A DNA stretch of 64,000 nt. It comes from Paenibacillus donghaensis (GTDB taxonomy: Bacteria; Bacillota; Bacilli; Paenibacillales; Paenibacillaceae). Position numbers and translations under genes: made by a program. A model generated the notes under the pieces. The model was not told where the DNA came from. It ran no database searches and saw nothing but the letters and a program-made list of their open reading frames with translations. Shown one piece after another: positions 22,922 to 31,455 of this stretch. The DNA lies in assembly GCF_002192415.1 (NCBI RefSeq), contig NZ_CP021780.1, positions 2,356,001 to 2,420,000 of the forward strand, in the 5' to 3' direction. The stretch's first letter is position 1, and each line of letters opens with the position of its first letter.

Positions 22922-24916
22922 ATGGCGATGAACTTGCAGGAGCACATCCAATTGTGGAACCAGGCAACACTGAAGGTGCTTGATATCCGCCATAGGATTA
23001 TTCCGCCGGGGCAGGGTCTGCTTGCCTACCAGCTCCCATCCAGTGTTTTCTTGTACGGACTGCGGGGCAAGGCCAGAATCCGATTGGATGGCGTGGAGTA
23101 TTCCGCCGTACAAGGTTATCTCTGCCATGCGGGCAAAGGAGCCTATCTGGAAATCTCTGAAATTACAGAATCCTTTGAATATTATCTGATCTTCTACCGG
23201 GCGGTGCTGACAAAGCCTTGCCGTCAAGAGCTGCTGGTGATGCTGGAACGCAGCAAGCCATTCCAAGTTCAATACGGATTTACGCCTCAGCATCCTGCCT
23301 TGCTCTACCCCAAGCTTGATCAGATGCAGCGGGAATGGAGCAAGCCCGGCGCGATAGACAAGCTGCGTACCAAAACCATGTTCTATCAATTTCTGTGCGA
23401 ACTGCTGGAGCAGCTTGCTGCCCAGCAGGTGGCCACTGGACTTCCTGATCTATCCGTTCAAGCAATACGGTATATGGAGGAGCATTATGCGGAACCGATT
23501 ACGCTGGAAGCCATAGCGGACAGGCTCCTGTGCAGCCCCAGACAGCTGCAAAGACAGTTCAAATCCAAGCTGAGGTCCGGCCCCATTGACTACCTGCTCC
23601 AGCTTAGAATGGATAAAGCGAGGGAACTGCTGCTTCATACAGCTGCCCCGATCAAAGCGGTTTCGGAGGCTGTAGGATACACAGACAGCTATCATTTCAG
23701 CCGGATGTTCAAAAGAATAGTGGGCATTCCGCCCACCACCTACAGGCTGCAAGCTGCAGGGGCGGATATTGTACACGGTCGTCAGAATCCAGCCGGGCTG
23801 TCGTCATATGCCATTGCTGCGAAGGGAGGGGCCCGTTATATTGGTGTAAGTGATGATGAGAATGATTATCATCTACAAAGATATAATGGAGGGACCACAT
23901 CTATGTTCAGAAATTCAAGAGCAGGCTGGGCTGTCAGCCTGTTGCTCAGTCTTACTCTTATTCTGGCCGCATGCTCCGGCACACCGGCGGGCAGCGGGCC
24001 TTCCGGCAATGGCAGTTCGGAGAATAGGAATACCGTCGTGGTACAAACGGCTTCGCCGGCCAATACAGCTGAAGCTGCTAAGAGCAGCCCGCAAACGATC
24101 AAGCATATGAAAAGCGAACTGCTGCTGAAGCAGACCCCGGCCAAGATTGTAGTGCTGGATACGCAGTTTATTGATCAGATGGTGACGCTGGGCGGGCAGC
24201 CGACCGGCAGTGTGATTGTCACCAGCGATACTGCGGAGTTCCCGGATTTCCTGGCTGATCAATTGCAGGGCGTAACGGTGCTGGGCACCAAGGAAGAGCC
24301 TAACCTTGAAGCCATTGTTGGCCTTAGTCCCGATCTCATTATCTGCACTGAATTCTCGGAAGAAATCTATGAAGAACTGCAGAAAATCGCCCCTACTCTG
24401 ATGTTTGAACGTAATGAGGATTGGCGGATTACGCTGCAGAGCTTCGGACAAATTATGGGCAAGCAGCAGGAAGCGAAGCAGGTTCTGGATGAATATACCG
24501 ATAAGGTGAACACCCTAAGCCTGGCTTTGAAAGAGAAGCTGGGCAACAGCACGGTAGCTATGATCCGTCCCCGTGACGGCCAGGTCCGGCTGCATACAAC
24601 AGCCCACCGTACAGCGGCTATCCTCTATCAGGATCTGGGTCTGAATCCGCCGCCGATGGCGGTGGACGACACCGAAACAAGCCAGACTTTGTCACTTGAA
24701 ATATTGCCGGAGTTAAATGTTGACCATCTGTTTGTGCTTACTGATGACAAAACAATGAAGCTGACCGGGGAGTTTCAGGAAACCTCCATCTGGCAGAACC
24801 TAGAGGCTGTGAAGTCAGAGCAGGTGCATACTGTAAACACAACACTGTGGATTGCATATTACGGGCCGGTTGCGATGAGTCTGATCGTGGACCAGATATC
24901 GGAAGCCCTGCTGTAG
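22922..24916 (+). CDS. AraC-family regulator fused in frame to a siderophore-binding lipoprotein
   Basis: One 664-residue frame holds two proteins. Residues about 1-285 form an AraC regulator: cupin-like sensor (AYQLPSSVFLYGLRGKARIR), then a double helix-turn-helix ending AVGYTDSYHFSRMFKRIVGI and PPTTYRLQ. After a linker of about 40 residues comes MFRNSRAG, a signal sequence with lipobox LILAACSG, and a FecB/FeuA-type domain (KIVVLDTQFIDQMVTLG... NLEAIVGLSPDLIICTEFSE). No stop separates the halves. Bacillus Btr also joins AraC and FeuA-like domains, but its binding domain has no export signal. Start ATG 22922 follows GTAGGAGTG. A Fur-boxed promoter lies upstream and another inside. Confidence 0.85.
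   Translation: MAMNLQEHIQLWNQATLKVLDIRHRIIPPGQGLLAYQLPSSVFLYGLRGKARIRLDGVEYSAVQGYLCHAGKGAYLEISEITESFEYYLIFYRAVLTKPCRQELLVMLERSKPFQVQYGFTPQHPALLYPKLDQMQREWSKPGAIDKLRTKTMFYQFLCELLEQLAAQQVATGLPDLSVQAIRYMEEHYAEPITLEAIADRLLCSPRQLQRQFKSKLRSGPIDYLLQLRMDKARELLLHTAAPIKAVSEAVGYTDSYHFSRMFKRIVGIPPTTYRLQAAGADIVHGRQNPAGLSSYAIAAKGGARYIGVSDDENDYHLQRYNGGTTSMFRNSRAGWAVSLLLSLTLILAACSGTPAGSGPSGNGSSENRNTVVVQTASPANTAEAAKSSPQTIKHMKSELLLKQTPAKIVVLDTQFIDQMVTLGGQPTGSVIVTSDTAEFPDFLADQLQGVTVLGTKEEPNLEAIVGLSPDLIICTEFSEEIYEELQKIAPTLMFERNEDWRITLQSFGQIMGKQQEAKQVLDEYTDKVNTLSLALKEKLGNSTVAMIRPRDGQVRLHTTAHRTAAILYQDLGLNPPPMAVDDTETSQTLSLEILPELNVDHLFVLTDDKTMKLTGEFQETSIWQNLEAVKSEQVHTVNTTLWIAYYGPVAMSLIVDQISEALL
23814..23871 (+). promoter_or_regulatory. 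Intragenic promoter and Fur box in the AraC-lipoprotein linker
   Basis: TTGCTG (23814-23819) - 17 nt - TATATT (23837-23842), followed 14 nt later by the Fur box TGAGAATGATTATCA (23857-23871, one mismatch). It lies inside the reading frame, 32 bp before a ribosome site and internal ATG. The same arrangement recurs at 55043-55097. Confidence 0.7.
23903..24916 (+). CDS. Internal start: iron-siderophore-binding lipoprotein
   Basis: The ATG at 23903 is in frame with the 22922 ORF and has its own GGAGGG site (23888-23893, 9-nt spacer). Translation from here gives a normal 337-residue lipoprotein: basic n-region (MFRNSRAG), hydrophobic core, lipobox LAAC, a Ser/Gly/Asn-rich tether, then the two-lobed periplasmic-binding domain of ferric-siderophore systems. 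It would be tethered outside the membrane and deliver Fe-siderophore to a FecCD permease. No permease is adjacent, so it may share the one at 56229-58230. Separate expression is inferred from signals, not proven. Confidence 0.65.
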   Translation: MFRNSRAGWAVSLLLSLTLILAACSGTPAGSGPSGNGSSENRNTVVVQTASPANTAEAAKSSPQTIKHMKSELLLKQTPAKIVVLDTQFIDQMVTLGGQPTGSVIVTSDTAEFPDFLADQLQGVTVLGTKEEPNLEAIVGLSPDLIICTEFSEEIYEELQKIAPTLMFERNEDWRITLQSFGQIMGKQQEAKQVLDEYTDKVNTLSLALKEKLGNSTVAMIRPRDGQVRLHTTAHRTAAILYQDLGLNPPPMAVDDTETSQTLSLEILPELNVDHLFVLTDDKTMKLTGEFQETSIWQNLEAVKSEQVHTVNTTLWIAYYGPVAMSLIVDQISEALL

Positions 24917-24943
24917 CATCTATCAGAACGCCGCAGAACCAGA

Positions 24944-24977
24944 AACCGGCAAGCCATAAATAGGCTTGCCGGTTTTT
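24944..24977 (+). terminator. Intrinsic terminator
   Basis: AACCGGCAAGCC (24944-24955) pairs with GGCTTGCCGGTT (24963-24974), followed by T residues. Confidence 0.9.
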
Positions 24978-25159
24978 GGCATGCAGCTCAGGTGCAAGCT
25001 GCTTTTTCAAATATTAGAATATTTAGGAGCACGCTATATCAAATCCATCTATTACCTATGAAGTGTGCAGCTTTGTCCTTTGGAATTGCAGGATTCGCTG
25101 AGTCCGGCAATGGTTGTGAAATGCTCGGATACCCTGCCGTCCAGAGAATACCGGACCAT

Positions 25160-25262
25160 ATCATATACCTCCGAAGCAGCGATACTACGTATCGCTTTCA
25201 GGTATCCGTTTCTGCGAGATATAGAAGGATATACCATCAGGTTAAGCTTATACTTTCTGATA
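25160..25262. repeat. REP-like element, inverted copy
   Basis: CCGAAGCAGCGATACTACGT, CTTTCAGGTATCCGTTTCTG and CGAGATATAGAAGGATA match the reverse complement of the 5703-5808 core. The remainder of 24978-25330 shows no gene. Confidence 0.8.
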
Positions 25263-25330
25263 TTTTGTGAAAAAAACTGTTTCTGGCGGCTGTCCGTCTT
25301 AATCTATAGAATGTGGAGAGGAGAGGGGTT

Positions 25331-25867
25331 ATGGCATTGTCCGAGACTCAGATGAAAAGGGTGATCCTGGTGAATACCCGCGACGAGACAGAATTCTATG
25401 ATTCGATCATGCTCTACCGAGAGCAGCTCTATAGTATTGCTTACAGCTATCTGCGCAGCCGCAATGACGCACTGGAAGCAATGCAGGAAATGACTTGCAG
25501 AGCTTGGACCAAGAGGAGAACATTGAAAGAGCCCAAAGCTTTTAAATCGTGGCTGATCCGCATCCTGATCTATGTGTGCATTGATGAACAGAGACGAAGG
25601 AAACGGGTGCTTCCGCTCGTATCAGAGAACCTGGAGGGGCTGGTCATGAAGCCTGACTCCTCCAGAATGGAGATGCTCTGGGCGCTTGACCAGGTAAAGC
25701 CGAAATACCGTCATGTTCTGCTGCTGAAATATTATCATGATCTGACGTTGTCCGATATTGCCGCTGTACTGAAGAAACCTGAGGGTACCGTGAAGACCTG
25801 GCAGCACAAAGGGCTTAATCAGTTAAGGGGAATTATGAAGAATCGGGAGGAGTGGAATCATGAGTAG
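25331..25867 (+). CDS. ECF-type sigma factor
   Basis: This 178-residue sigma factor resembles the SigV/SigM type. Region 2 shows LYSIAYSYLRSRNDALEAMQ and FKSWLIRILIYVCIDEQRR. Region 4 shows VKPKYRHVLLLKYYHDLTLS, DIAAVLKKPEGTVKTW and QHKGLNQLRG. The open frame begins at 25313, but AGGAGAGG fits ATG 25331. The stop overlaps the ATG of the next gene by 8 bp, which suggests coupled translation with its anti-sigma factor. Confidence 0.87.
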   Translation: MALSETQMKRVILVNTRDETEFYDSIMLYREQLYSIAYSYLRSRNDALEAMQEMTCRAWTKRRTLKEPKAFKSWLIRILIYVCIDEQRRRKRVLPLVSENLEGLVMKPDSSRMEMLWALDQVKPKYRHVLLLKYYHDLTLSDIAAVLKKPEGTVKTWQHKGLNQLRGIMKNREEWNHE

Positions 25868-26965
25868 CCGCGAAGAAGTGAAGATGTGGGAGGAAGCCGC
25901 GCAGTGGCCGCTAGAGATGCAGCCTGCCGATGCCGCAGCACAGAGCAGAGCAATCAGAGCAGGAATTGTACGGGGTCAAAAGAAAAGCAGAAGGCGGCTG
26001 CTCGCCGGCAGCGCGGGCGGACTGATTGCCGCGGCTGTGCTTGCGGCAGGTCTGCTGCTGTTTAACCCGGCTGAATGGTTTCAGCCGCCCGTTGCTGCCG
26101 TAGAGGAGAAGGTAGAATGGGGCACGCTGGAGCTTTTTAAAGATAATCTTTTCTATGATTCTGCCGTTCTACCGTATGTGCTTAAGCATGATTACATTCA
26201 GTCAATCGATCAATCAGCCGAAAGCAAAGGGTTCACAATTAATGTAAACGCCGTGTTCGCCGACGAGAATGTGCTTACGATGTTATATACGGCTTCCACG
26301 ACTACTGACTATGAAATCTATAATGTATCCAGCTCCCTGCTAAAGGACTTGTCTACCGGGGGGATATCGGTGATGGAAATAGAAGTACGAGCAGTTTGCA
26401 TGTCAAAGAAAACAAGCAACTGTACATCGGACGGACCACTTTACCGCTAAACCGTGCAGAGCCTGCGCTAGATCAAGTGGAAGCGGAATTTCAAATCGCC
26501 TACGTAGACCCAGGCAAGCTGGCTGGTCCGAAGACCGGTACGATTATGAAAGACATGCACTACACACAGAAGATGAAGCTCAGTTTCGCCATCGACCCAA
26601 AATTCTGGGCAACACCAACTGAAATTGTGCCTGTCAATCAATCATTTGTAATAGATGGGGAAAAAGTTACCTTGACTGAAATTGAGCGCTCACCAGTACA
26701 GACTTTAACCAGATTCAAATTCTCTGATGAAGTAAACGCGGATTGGGAACGTAAGCAAAACATCATATCTGACTTACTCTTCAACCTGTCCTACATTAGG
26801 GGCGGCGTAAAGACTGAGCTGGTTCCCTATCGAGGTAATGGAACGGATGAAGGCTACGAAAACATGTTCGAAGGGAATTCATTGGATACAGTGGATGCGC
26901 TGCTGCTGGAGCTGATCAGATCAGAGCCGAAGCAACAGATCCGGGTGGACTTGAACCAGAAATAA
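25860..26965 (+). pseudogene. DUF4179-type membrane anti-sigma factor, frameshifted
   Basis: The first frame (25860-26450) gives a cytoplasmic N-terminus, a transmembrane helix (LIAAAVLAAGLLLF) and the start of a DUF4179-like outer domain, ending in out-of-family residues. The rest of the domain continues in another frame from about 26360 to 26965 (GDGNRSTSSLHVKENKQLYI, GRTTLPLNRAEPALDQVEAE). The frames meet at a run of six G (26358-26363). Seven G would restore S-T-G-G-D-I-G-D-G-N. It is a single-base deletion, a sequencing error, or slippage-controlled expression. Role: inhibitor of the sigma factor encoded just upstream. Confidence 0.75.
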
Positions 26966-27049
26966 TTCTGTTTGGAATTCCCTGGAATCGGGTAACTCAT
27001 GTTAGGTTTGCTGAAATCCAACATAAGTTATTAACGAATGGGAGTGGAC

Positions 27050-27649
27050 ATGATGAAACACAACAAATGTTACCTGGTGATCTCAGCCGTAGTCTTGACG
27101 TTTGCGCTTAGCGCCTGCAGCAATAATAACAATGCATCAACCAATACAGCTGCTACCGAGCCGCCTGCTGCCGGGGCTGTTACAGCTGCCCCTGCTGCTT
27201 CGCCGGAAGCTACCACTTCTCCGGTGGTGGAAGGCGGTGCTACCGCAGCGCCGCAGGTTACGGCAGCACCGGAAGCGTCAACTGCAGCCGAGAACTCGGC
27301 TGAACCGGGATCAAGCGGCACCGCCGAACGCCCCGAATATTTGCCGGAGGACTTCCCGCTGCCTGAAGACAGCAAGATTGAGACATCGAACTCAGGATTG
27401 TCCGAGGACAAGAAATACGCCATGTTGATTTATACAACCGAACAAGACATGGCTGCAGTCACCAAGCTGTACAAGGATTACTTCAAAGCAAAAAACTTAA
27501 GTGATGCAGGCCAGACGATCGATGACAAGAACCTGATTATCCAGGGAGTGGATGAGCAGAACAAACAGAGCTGGTCCCTGATTGGTGGTGTAATGGCATC
27601 CTCTGAGCACAAGGTAATTGAATTAACCCTTACTTGGATGGAAATGTAG
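27050..27649 (+). CDS. Lipoprotein with a long Ala/Pro/Thr-rich linker
   Basis: This 199-residue exported lipoprotein has a signal sequence ending LSACSNNN (lipobox). A low-complexity Ala/Thr/Pro/Glu tether (about residues 30-95) leads to a small C-terminal domain (PLPEDSKIETSNSGLSEDKK... VTKLYKDYFKAKNL...). The tail domain resembles small hypothetical domains of Bacillota lipoproteins; no function is assigned. Starts at 27038, 27050 and 27053 are in frame; GGGAG at 27040-27044 excludes the first and fits 27050 or 27053. It lies downstream of the sigma/anti-sigma pair and could belong to its regulon. Confidence 0.7.
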   Translation: MMKHNKCYLVISAVVLTFALSACSNNNNASTNTAATEPPAAGAVTAAPAASPEATTSPVVEGGATAAPQVTAAPEASTAAENSAEPGSSGTAERPEYLPEDFPLPEDSKIETSNSGLSEDKKYAMLIYTTEQDMAAVTKLYKDYFKAKNLSDAGQTIDDKNLIIQGVDEQNKQSWSLIGGVMASSEHKVIELTLTWMEM

Positions 27650-27718
27650 GCCATACCGCACGCAGGAAAGCTCGGGGCGCCTTTAGCGGGTTGATTGAGA
27701 GATTCAAGGTATAAAAAC

Positions 27719-27764
27719 AAAGCAGCGATTCTCTGGTTAATGGAGTGAGAGTCGCTGCTTTATT
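27719..27764 (+). terminator. Intrinsic terminator
   Basis: AAAGCAGCGA (27719-27728) and TCGCTGCTTT (27752-27761) form a perfect 10-bp stem followed by a T-rich stretch. Confidence 0.85.
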
Positions 27765-27794
27765 TATGTCAGATTGCGGATTGGGTTAACAGTT

Positions 27795-27978
27795 GCGGAC
27801 CGTAAAGACCTTATTTTCCGATTTATGGCTGATTTGCACTGCTTGCGGACTCAGATGCCCTTATATACTTCAAACTCTTCGTTTTCTAGCCTCATTCAGT
27901 GCGATAGCGGCCATACAGTCCGTAACTTACCCGAAAAGACCCGAAATCTGCAAATAGAGGCTATAGGGTCCGCAGCTG
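27795..27978. repeat. Family-B hairpin repeat, copy without outer inverted repeats
   Basis: Direct units GCGGACCG (27795) and GCGGACTC (27845) are exactly 50 bp apart. Inverted units starting TAGCGG (27905) and TAGAGG (27955) are exactly 50 bp apart. It sits between two convergent genes. The rest of 27650-28010 holds only the terminator. Confidence 0.8.
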
Positions 27979-28010
27979 CTGCATAAGAAGAGTGATCGGC
28001 TAGGCGCTTA

Positions 28011-28808
28011 CTACTTAACCTGCAGGAACCTCTTGACCTCTGCGATAAATTGCTGCGGCTGCTCCAGGTGGGGGTAATGCCCGCAATCCTCCAGTGTAAT
28101 CAGCCTGGCAGCCGGAAGCTGCTGCTCCAGCAGACGGCAGGTCTGTCTATTGAAGGGGAGATCGCGTCCGGCCTCCAGGATCAACACCGGCATACGGAGC
28201 TCGCCAAGCCGTCCGCTGGCCAGGGGCATCAGCGGACGCTGCAGCGAAGGTTTGCTCTGATAGAAGCCCGGATTTCCCAGATAGAGCTGCTTGAATTCCG
28301 CCCTGGTCTGTGCTTCCTGTGGAACAAGATAACGCCAGAAGCGGTTGTTCATGAAATGGTCCGCCGCCTTCTCTATACCGCTTCGCTGCACCCGGAGGAA
28401 GTCCTTGACTCCTTCCCAGCTGAGGCGCAGCGGATATTTGCGTCCATTGAGAGAAGGAGCTACAAGGATCAGCTTGTTCACCCGTTCAGGGTAGGCGAGT
28501 GCAAAATCAATGGCCGCGCTGCCCCCGAAGGAGGAGGCGGCAATATGCGTCCGGGCGATGCCCAGATGATCCAGCACCGCGCGAATATCTTCATAATAAG
28601 AGAAGGGAGCAGCGGGCGGTTCGGTGCGCCCGTATCCCCGCTGGTCATAACGGATCATTCGGAAGTCCTCGGCTAATGGCGCAGCATGTCTGTTCCATAC
28701 CTCCAAGTTCGAATAGCCTCCATGAAGCAGCAGCAGCGGTTCGCCTTCACCTTGCATATCAAGGTTGAAGTTGATTCCGTTAATATTGTGCAGCTGTGGT
28801 TGGTTCAT
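28011..28808 (-). CDS. Alpha/beta-hydrolase
   Basis: This 265-residue alpha/beta-hydrolase-fold enzyme has an oxyanion segment LLLLHGGYSNLEVWNRH, DQRGYGRTEPP, a nucleophile elbow AASSFGGSAA, an acid region LILEAGRDLPF and the catalytic His in DCGHYPHLEQP. Substrate unknown. It is the second gene of an operon; its ATG overlaps the stop of the PadR gene (ATGA-type overlap, 4 bp), so it is probably the target of that regulator. Confidence 0.85.
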   Translation of the reverse strand: MNQPQLHNINGINFNLDMQGEGEPLLLLHGGYSNLEVWNRHAAPLAEDFRMIRYDQRGYGRTEPPAAPFSYYEDIRAVLDHLGIARTHIAASSFGGSAAIDFALAYPERVNKLILVAPSLNGRKYPLRLSWEGVKDFLRVQRSGIEKAADHFMNNRFWRYLVPQEAQTRAEFKQLYLGNPGFYQSKPSLQRPLMPLASGRLGELRMPVLILEAGRDLPFNRQTCRLLEQQLPAARLITLEDCGHYPHLEQPQQFIAEVKRFLQVK

Positions 28809-29374
28809 TTCGTTTCACCCTTTCTGTCCTCATCCGGTATCCTGGCTAACAGCAGGAGCGCTTCCCGGCACCACTGAAGTCTTGTTTCTGAAGAGAGTAA
28901 TCCATAACGCAGCGTCAGGCTCCAGAACGGATATTGCTCCTGGTGTTTATGCAGCAGCAGTTCTGCTTCCTGTTGTTTGTAAGCGGCGATGCTCTGTGTA
29001 AGGTCCGTCTGTTCCCGTTCGAACAAGGCTGCCAGCGCAGGGGCATCCTTGGGGCGGGCGAAGAACACGCGCAGCAGCAGCTCATCCCGGTAATTCAGCG
29101 GGTTCACAGGGCTGGCCAGCCAAGTGCTGAAATGCTCCAGGCCTGCGTTCGTGATCTCATATTTCTTCTGTTTCCGTGAATGGTTGGGGTAACTGACCTC
29201 AGCCGCATATCCCTGGGCTACGATTTCCTTAAGTGCCGGATAGATCTGACCGTAGCTTTCGCTCCAGAAATGCCGCAGCGATTCGGAGAAATGCTTGCGG
29301 ATATCGTATCCTGAGCAGGGGCCTTTGGTCAGAACACCAAGGACGGCAAATAGGGTATTGCTGGTTTTTGCCAT
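28805..29374 (-). CDS. PadR-family transcriptional regulator
   Basis: This 189-residue regulator has an N-terminal winged helix (FAVLGVLTKGPCSGYDIRKH, then FWSESYGQIYPALKEIVAQG and SRKQKKYEITNAG). The C-terminal helical dimerisation domain (about 100-185) places it in the longer PadR/Vir-type subgroup. These repressors respond to small phenolic or drug-like molecules. Ribosome site AAGGAGG. A perfect 51-bp palindrome immediately upstream is the likely autoregulatory operator for this gene and the downstream hydrolase. Confidence 0.88.
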   Translation of the reverse strand: MAKTSNTLFAVLGVLTKGPCSGYDIRKHFSESLRHFWSESYGQIYPALKEIVAQGYAAEVSYPNHSRKQKKYEITNAGLEHFSTWLASPVNPLNYRDELLLRVFFARPKDAPALAALFEREQTDLTQSIAAYKQQEAELLLHKHQEQYPFWSLTLRYGLLSSETRLQWCREALLLLARIPDEDRKGETK

Positions 29375-29389
29375 AGGAAGTACACCTCC

Positions 29390-29440
29390 TTATTATGTAT
29401 CTAAAAGATATATATAATATATCTTTTAGATACATAATAA
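29390..29440. promoter_or_regulatory. 51-bp perfect palindrome upstream of padR
   Basis: Arms 29390-29413 and 29417-29440 are perfectly complementary (24 bp each) around a 3-nt centre. The arms begin TTATTATGTATC and end GATACATAATAA, giving the ATGT...ACAT signature of PadR operators. The proximal end overlaps the ribosome site of the PadR gene. Confidence 0.75.
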
Positions 29441-29602
29441 CTGCTTGGGACAAATCAGTCAATATCCCTTGAGCAGCAAGATCTGCTATCTGGAACATCT
29501 GTATTTGCCTCTAAGAGTGACAGCGCGGAAACAGCCGGCATCAGAGTGGTAAGGAAACCTCTAATGTCGGCATGCAAATGCGGCAAACGGCCTCTATAAT
29601 TA

Positions 29603-30184
29603 TCAGCGGTGTTTACCGCTCCAGCGTTCTGTGCGCGCTTCGGGTTCATCCTCCAGTATGGCGGCTGCGTCTTCCCATTGCTTGCTTTTGTAGCATTCGA
29701 TCAGTTCGATTAGATCATTGCGGTCAAGCAGCAGCACGCCGTTCACCCCGGCGAGAATCCGGCAGGCTTCCGTGTAACGTCCCGAGGTGAGGACAACTGC
29801 CCGTTCAGCCTCATAATACCTCATGGAGCTATAGACCTCCTGAACTGCGCTAAGTCCGACCGGATGGCTCTGACTGTAGCGTTTAGCCTGCACTACGGTG
29901 CGTTTGCCCTGGCTGTCGGTGAAGACCAGATCTGCACCGAAATCCCGGCTGCTGGTTGTTTTATGTACTTCCTTGTACCCCAGGCCTGAAACGAAGCGGA
30001 ACAAATATTGCTCGAATTCGCTGCCGTCCGTCATCTGGTCGATATCACGGATACTGATCTTGCGCGGGTTGGCATCACTAAGCCGTCTGCGCCGGCGGCT
30101 TATGCGCATGCGAAGCAGAACAACCAGCAACAGAATAGCGAAGATTATTCCATAGATGTAGAATGGGATCTGTTCGAAAACCAT
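29603..30184 (-). CDS. Membrane-anchored Mrr-like restriction endonuclease
   Basis: This 193-residue protein has an N-terminal transmembrane helix (IYGIIFAILLLVVLLRM), a basic stretch (RISRRRRR) and an Mrr_cat domain. The PD-(D/E)xK core is DFGADLVFTDSQG...VVQAKRY (D, then Q-x-K), preceded by FEQYLFRFVSGLGYKEV. Single-domain anchored Mrr-like nucleases are common in Firmicutes; whether they restrict methylated DNA or act in repair is not known. No methylase is nearby. Ribosome site AGGAAGG. Confidence 0.85.
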   Translation of the reverse strand: MVFEQIPFYIYGIIFAILLLVVLLRMRISRRRRRLSDANPRKISIRDIDQMTDGSEFEQYLFRFVSGLGYKEVHKTTSSRDFGADLVFTDSQGKRTVVQAKRYSQSHPVGLSAVQEVYSSMRYYEAERAVVLTSGRYTEACRILAGVNGVLLLDRNDLIELIECYKSKQWEDAAAILEDEPEARTERWSGKHR

Positions 30185-30237
30185 GGGCTCAACCTTCCTG
30201 TCCTAAAAATGCGAAACATGTGTTTGTGTATAAGTAT

Positions 30238-30270
30238 ACTAAAAAACCGGGCCGTTTAGGGCCCGGGGGT
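30238..30270 (-). terminator. Intrinsic terminator
   Basis: On the minus strand CCGGGCC and GGCCCGG flank a short loop and are followed by six T. It ends the 30286-31377 gene. Confidence 0.88.
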
Positions 30271-30285
30271 AAGATTGCCCGCAGC

Positions 30286-31377
30286 TTATTTAGCAGGAGC
30301 AGCTTCCTTGTAGATCAGACAGCGCAGGGTTTGGTCCGGATACCTCATCTCAGCAGTATACGTGCTGCCGTCCTCCAGCGTGATCTTCACATTCACCATT
30401 CCCCGTTTCTCATCCTCCGCACTCTTGACCAGGGAGGCACTGCTAATCTTGCGGGTCTCCCCCTGCTTCTCCGTTACAATCCTGCGTGCGGCTTCAATCC
30501 AGCTCTTGTCCTTAGAGATCTTCTTGCTGGCGGCTGCCGATATTGGTGTTCTCACAGCATCGTAGTTAACAACCGTTGTGTCCACCACAGTGCCTGTTAG
30601 TGAATCAACAATGACATTATAACTTAGAAAAGAGACACCGTTGGCAAGCAAGGTCTTCATTTTGTAGGGCCGGTAAGAAATCCACCAGTTGCCTTTCTGC
30701 GCGGGTCCAAAGCGGTTGAAGCTTGCTTTGGTCTCTAGCTTGGACACATCTGCATCAAAAATTCTGGCTACACTTGCCTTGGCTGCGGAGAGGGCAGCGG
30801 TCTTGCTGATGTCCTTTGTGTCGGGCTGCTGCGGCTTCCACTGCTGTGACAGAGCAAAATTTTCCCGCCAGTTCCAATCGACAAATTGCAGTAATTCTTC
30901 GTCTGTCAGCGCTCTGGCAGGCAACATAAAGGAGCCTTGCTGCATATCGATATAGAACTCGTTGTTGCCCTTCTGCAACGGTATAGAACTGGCAGGACGA
31001 AGCCCGTCATATTGATAGTTCTCATCCAGAATGTCGCGGCGTTTCACTTCGGCTTCTGACATATCACGGCTCATATCCAGACCGCTGTTTCTAATGTTGA
31101 AGTAATCCGTTATTTTCTTGATCTCTGCCGGCGTCATCTGCTCTTTCAAGTATTCTTCCACGGTAGAGACCGGAGTTGCGGCTTCTACCTTGAGCACAGG
31201 GATGTTGCCGCTGTCCAGCTTCACCTTCGTTATGGATTGCTCCTGCACTGCGGGGATGCGCTCGGCTGCGACAGCTTGCTGTTTCACCAGTCCCGGCACG
31301 CTTAATGCACTGAGGGTCAGCAATCCCCCTGAAATGGCAAATACGGTAATGGCTGCGGTGATTCTCTTAGATTTCAT
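30286..31377 (-). CDS. Exported hypothetical protein with PepSY-like region
   Basis: This 363-residue protein has a signal sequence (RITAAITVFAISGGLLTLSA). A middle region includes YIDMQQGSFMLPARALTDEE. A segment at about 210-290 (AALSAAKASVARIFDADVSK, then an FNRFGPAQKGNWWISYRPYK strand pair and VDSLTGTVVDTTVVNYD) resembles a PepSY/YpeB-type inhibitory fold. A second weak PepSY-like unit follows. No enzyme motif is seen. It lies just downstream of, and in the same direction as, the two-component genes, and may be their output or an accessory sensor. Confidence 0.6.
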   Translation of the reverse strand: MKSKRITAAITVFAISGGLLTLSALSVPGLVKQQAVAAERIPAVQEQSITKVKLDSGNIPVLKVEAATPVSTVEEYLKEQMTPAEIKKITDYFNIRNSGLDMSRDMSEAEVKRRDILDENYQYDGLRPASSIPLQKGNNEFYIDMQQGSFMLPARALTDEELLQFVDWNWRENFALSQQWKPQQPDTKDISKTAALSAAKASVARIFDADVSKLETKASFNRFGPAQKGNWWISYRPYKMKTLLANGVSFLSYNVIVDSLTGTVVDTTVVNYDAVRTPISAAASKKISKDKSWIEAARRIVTEKQGETRKISSASLVKSAEDEKRGMVNVKITLEDGSTYTAEMRYPDQTLRCLIYKEAAPAK

Positions 31378-31455
31378 AGTTTGATGTTACCTCCATCTTC
31401 TTGATTAGGCTTGGCCTGCACCTAATGTAAGCTAAAGATGTTATAGAGTTAGAGC

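Noticed and set aside
23882..23887. TATAAT as the -10 box of the internal lipoprotein promoter
   Set aside because: It would start transcription inside or after the ribosome site and has no -35 partner. The TTGCTG/TATATT pair upstream fits better and is conserved in the paralogue.
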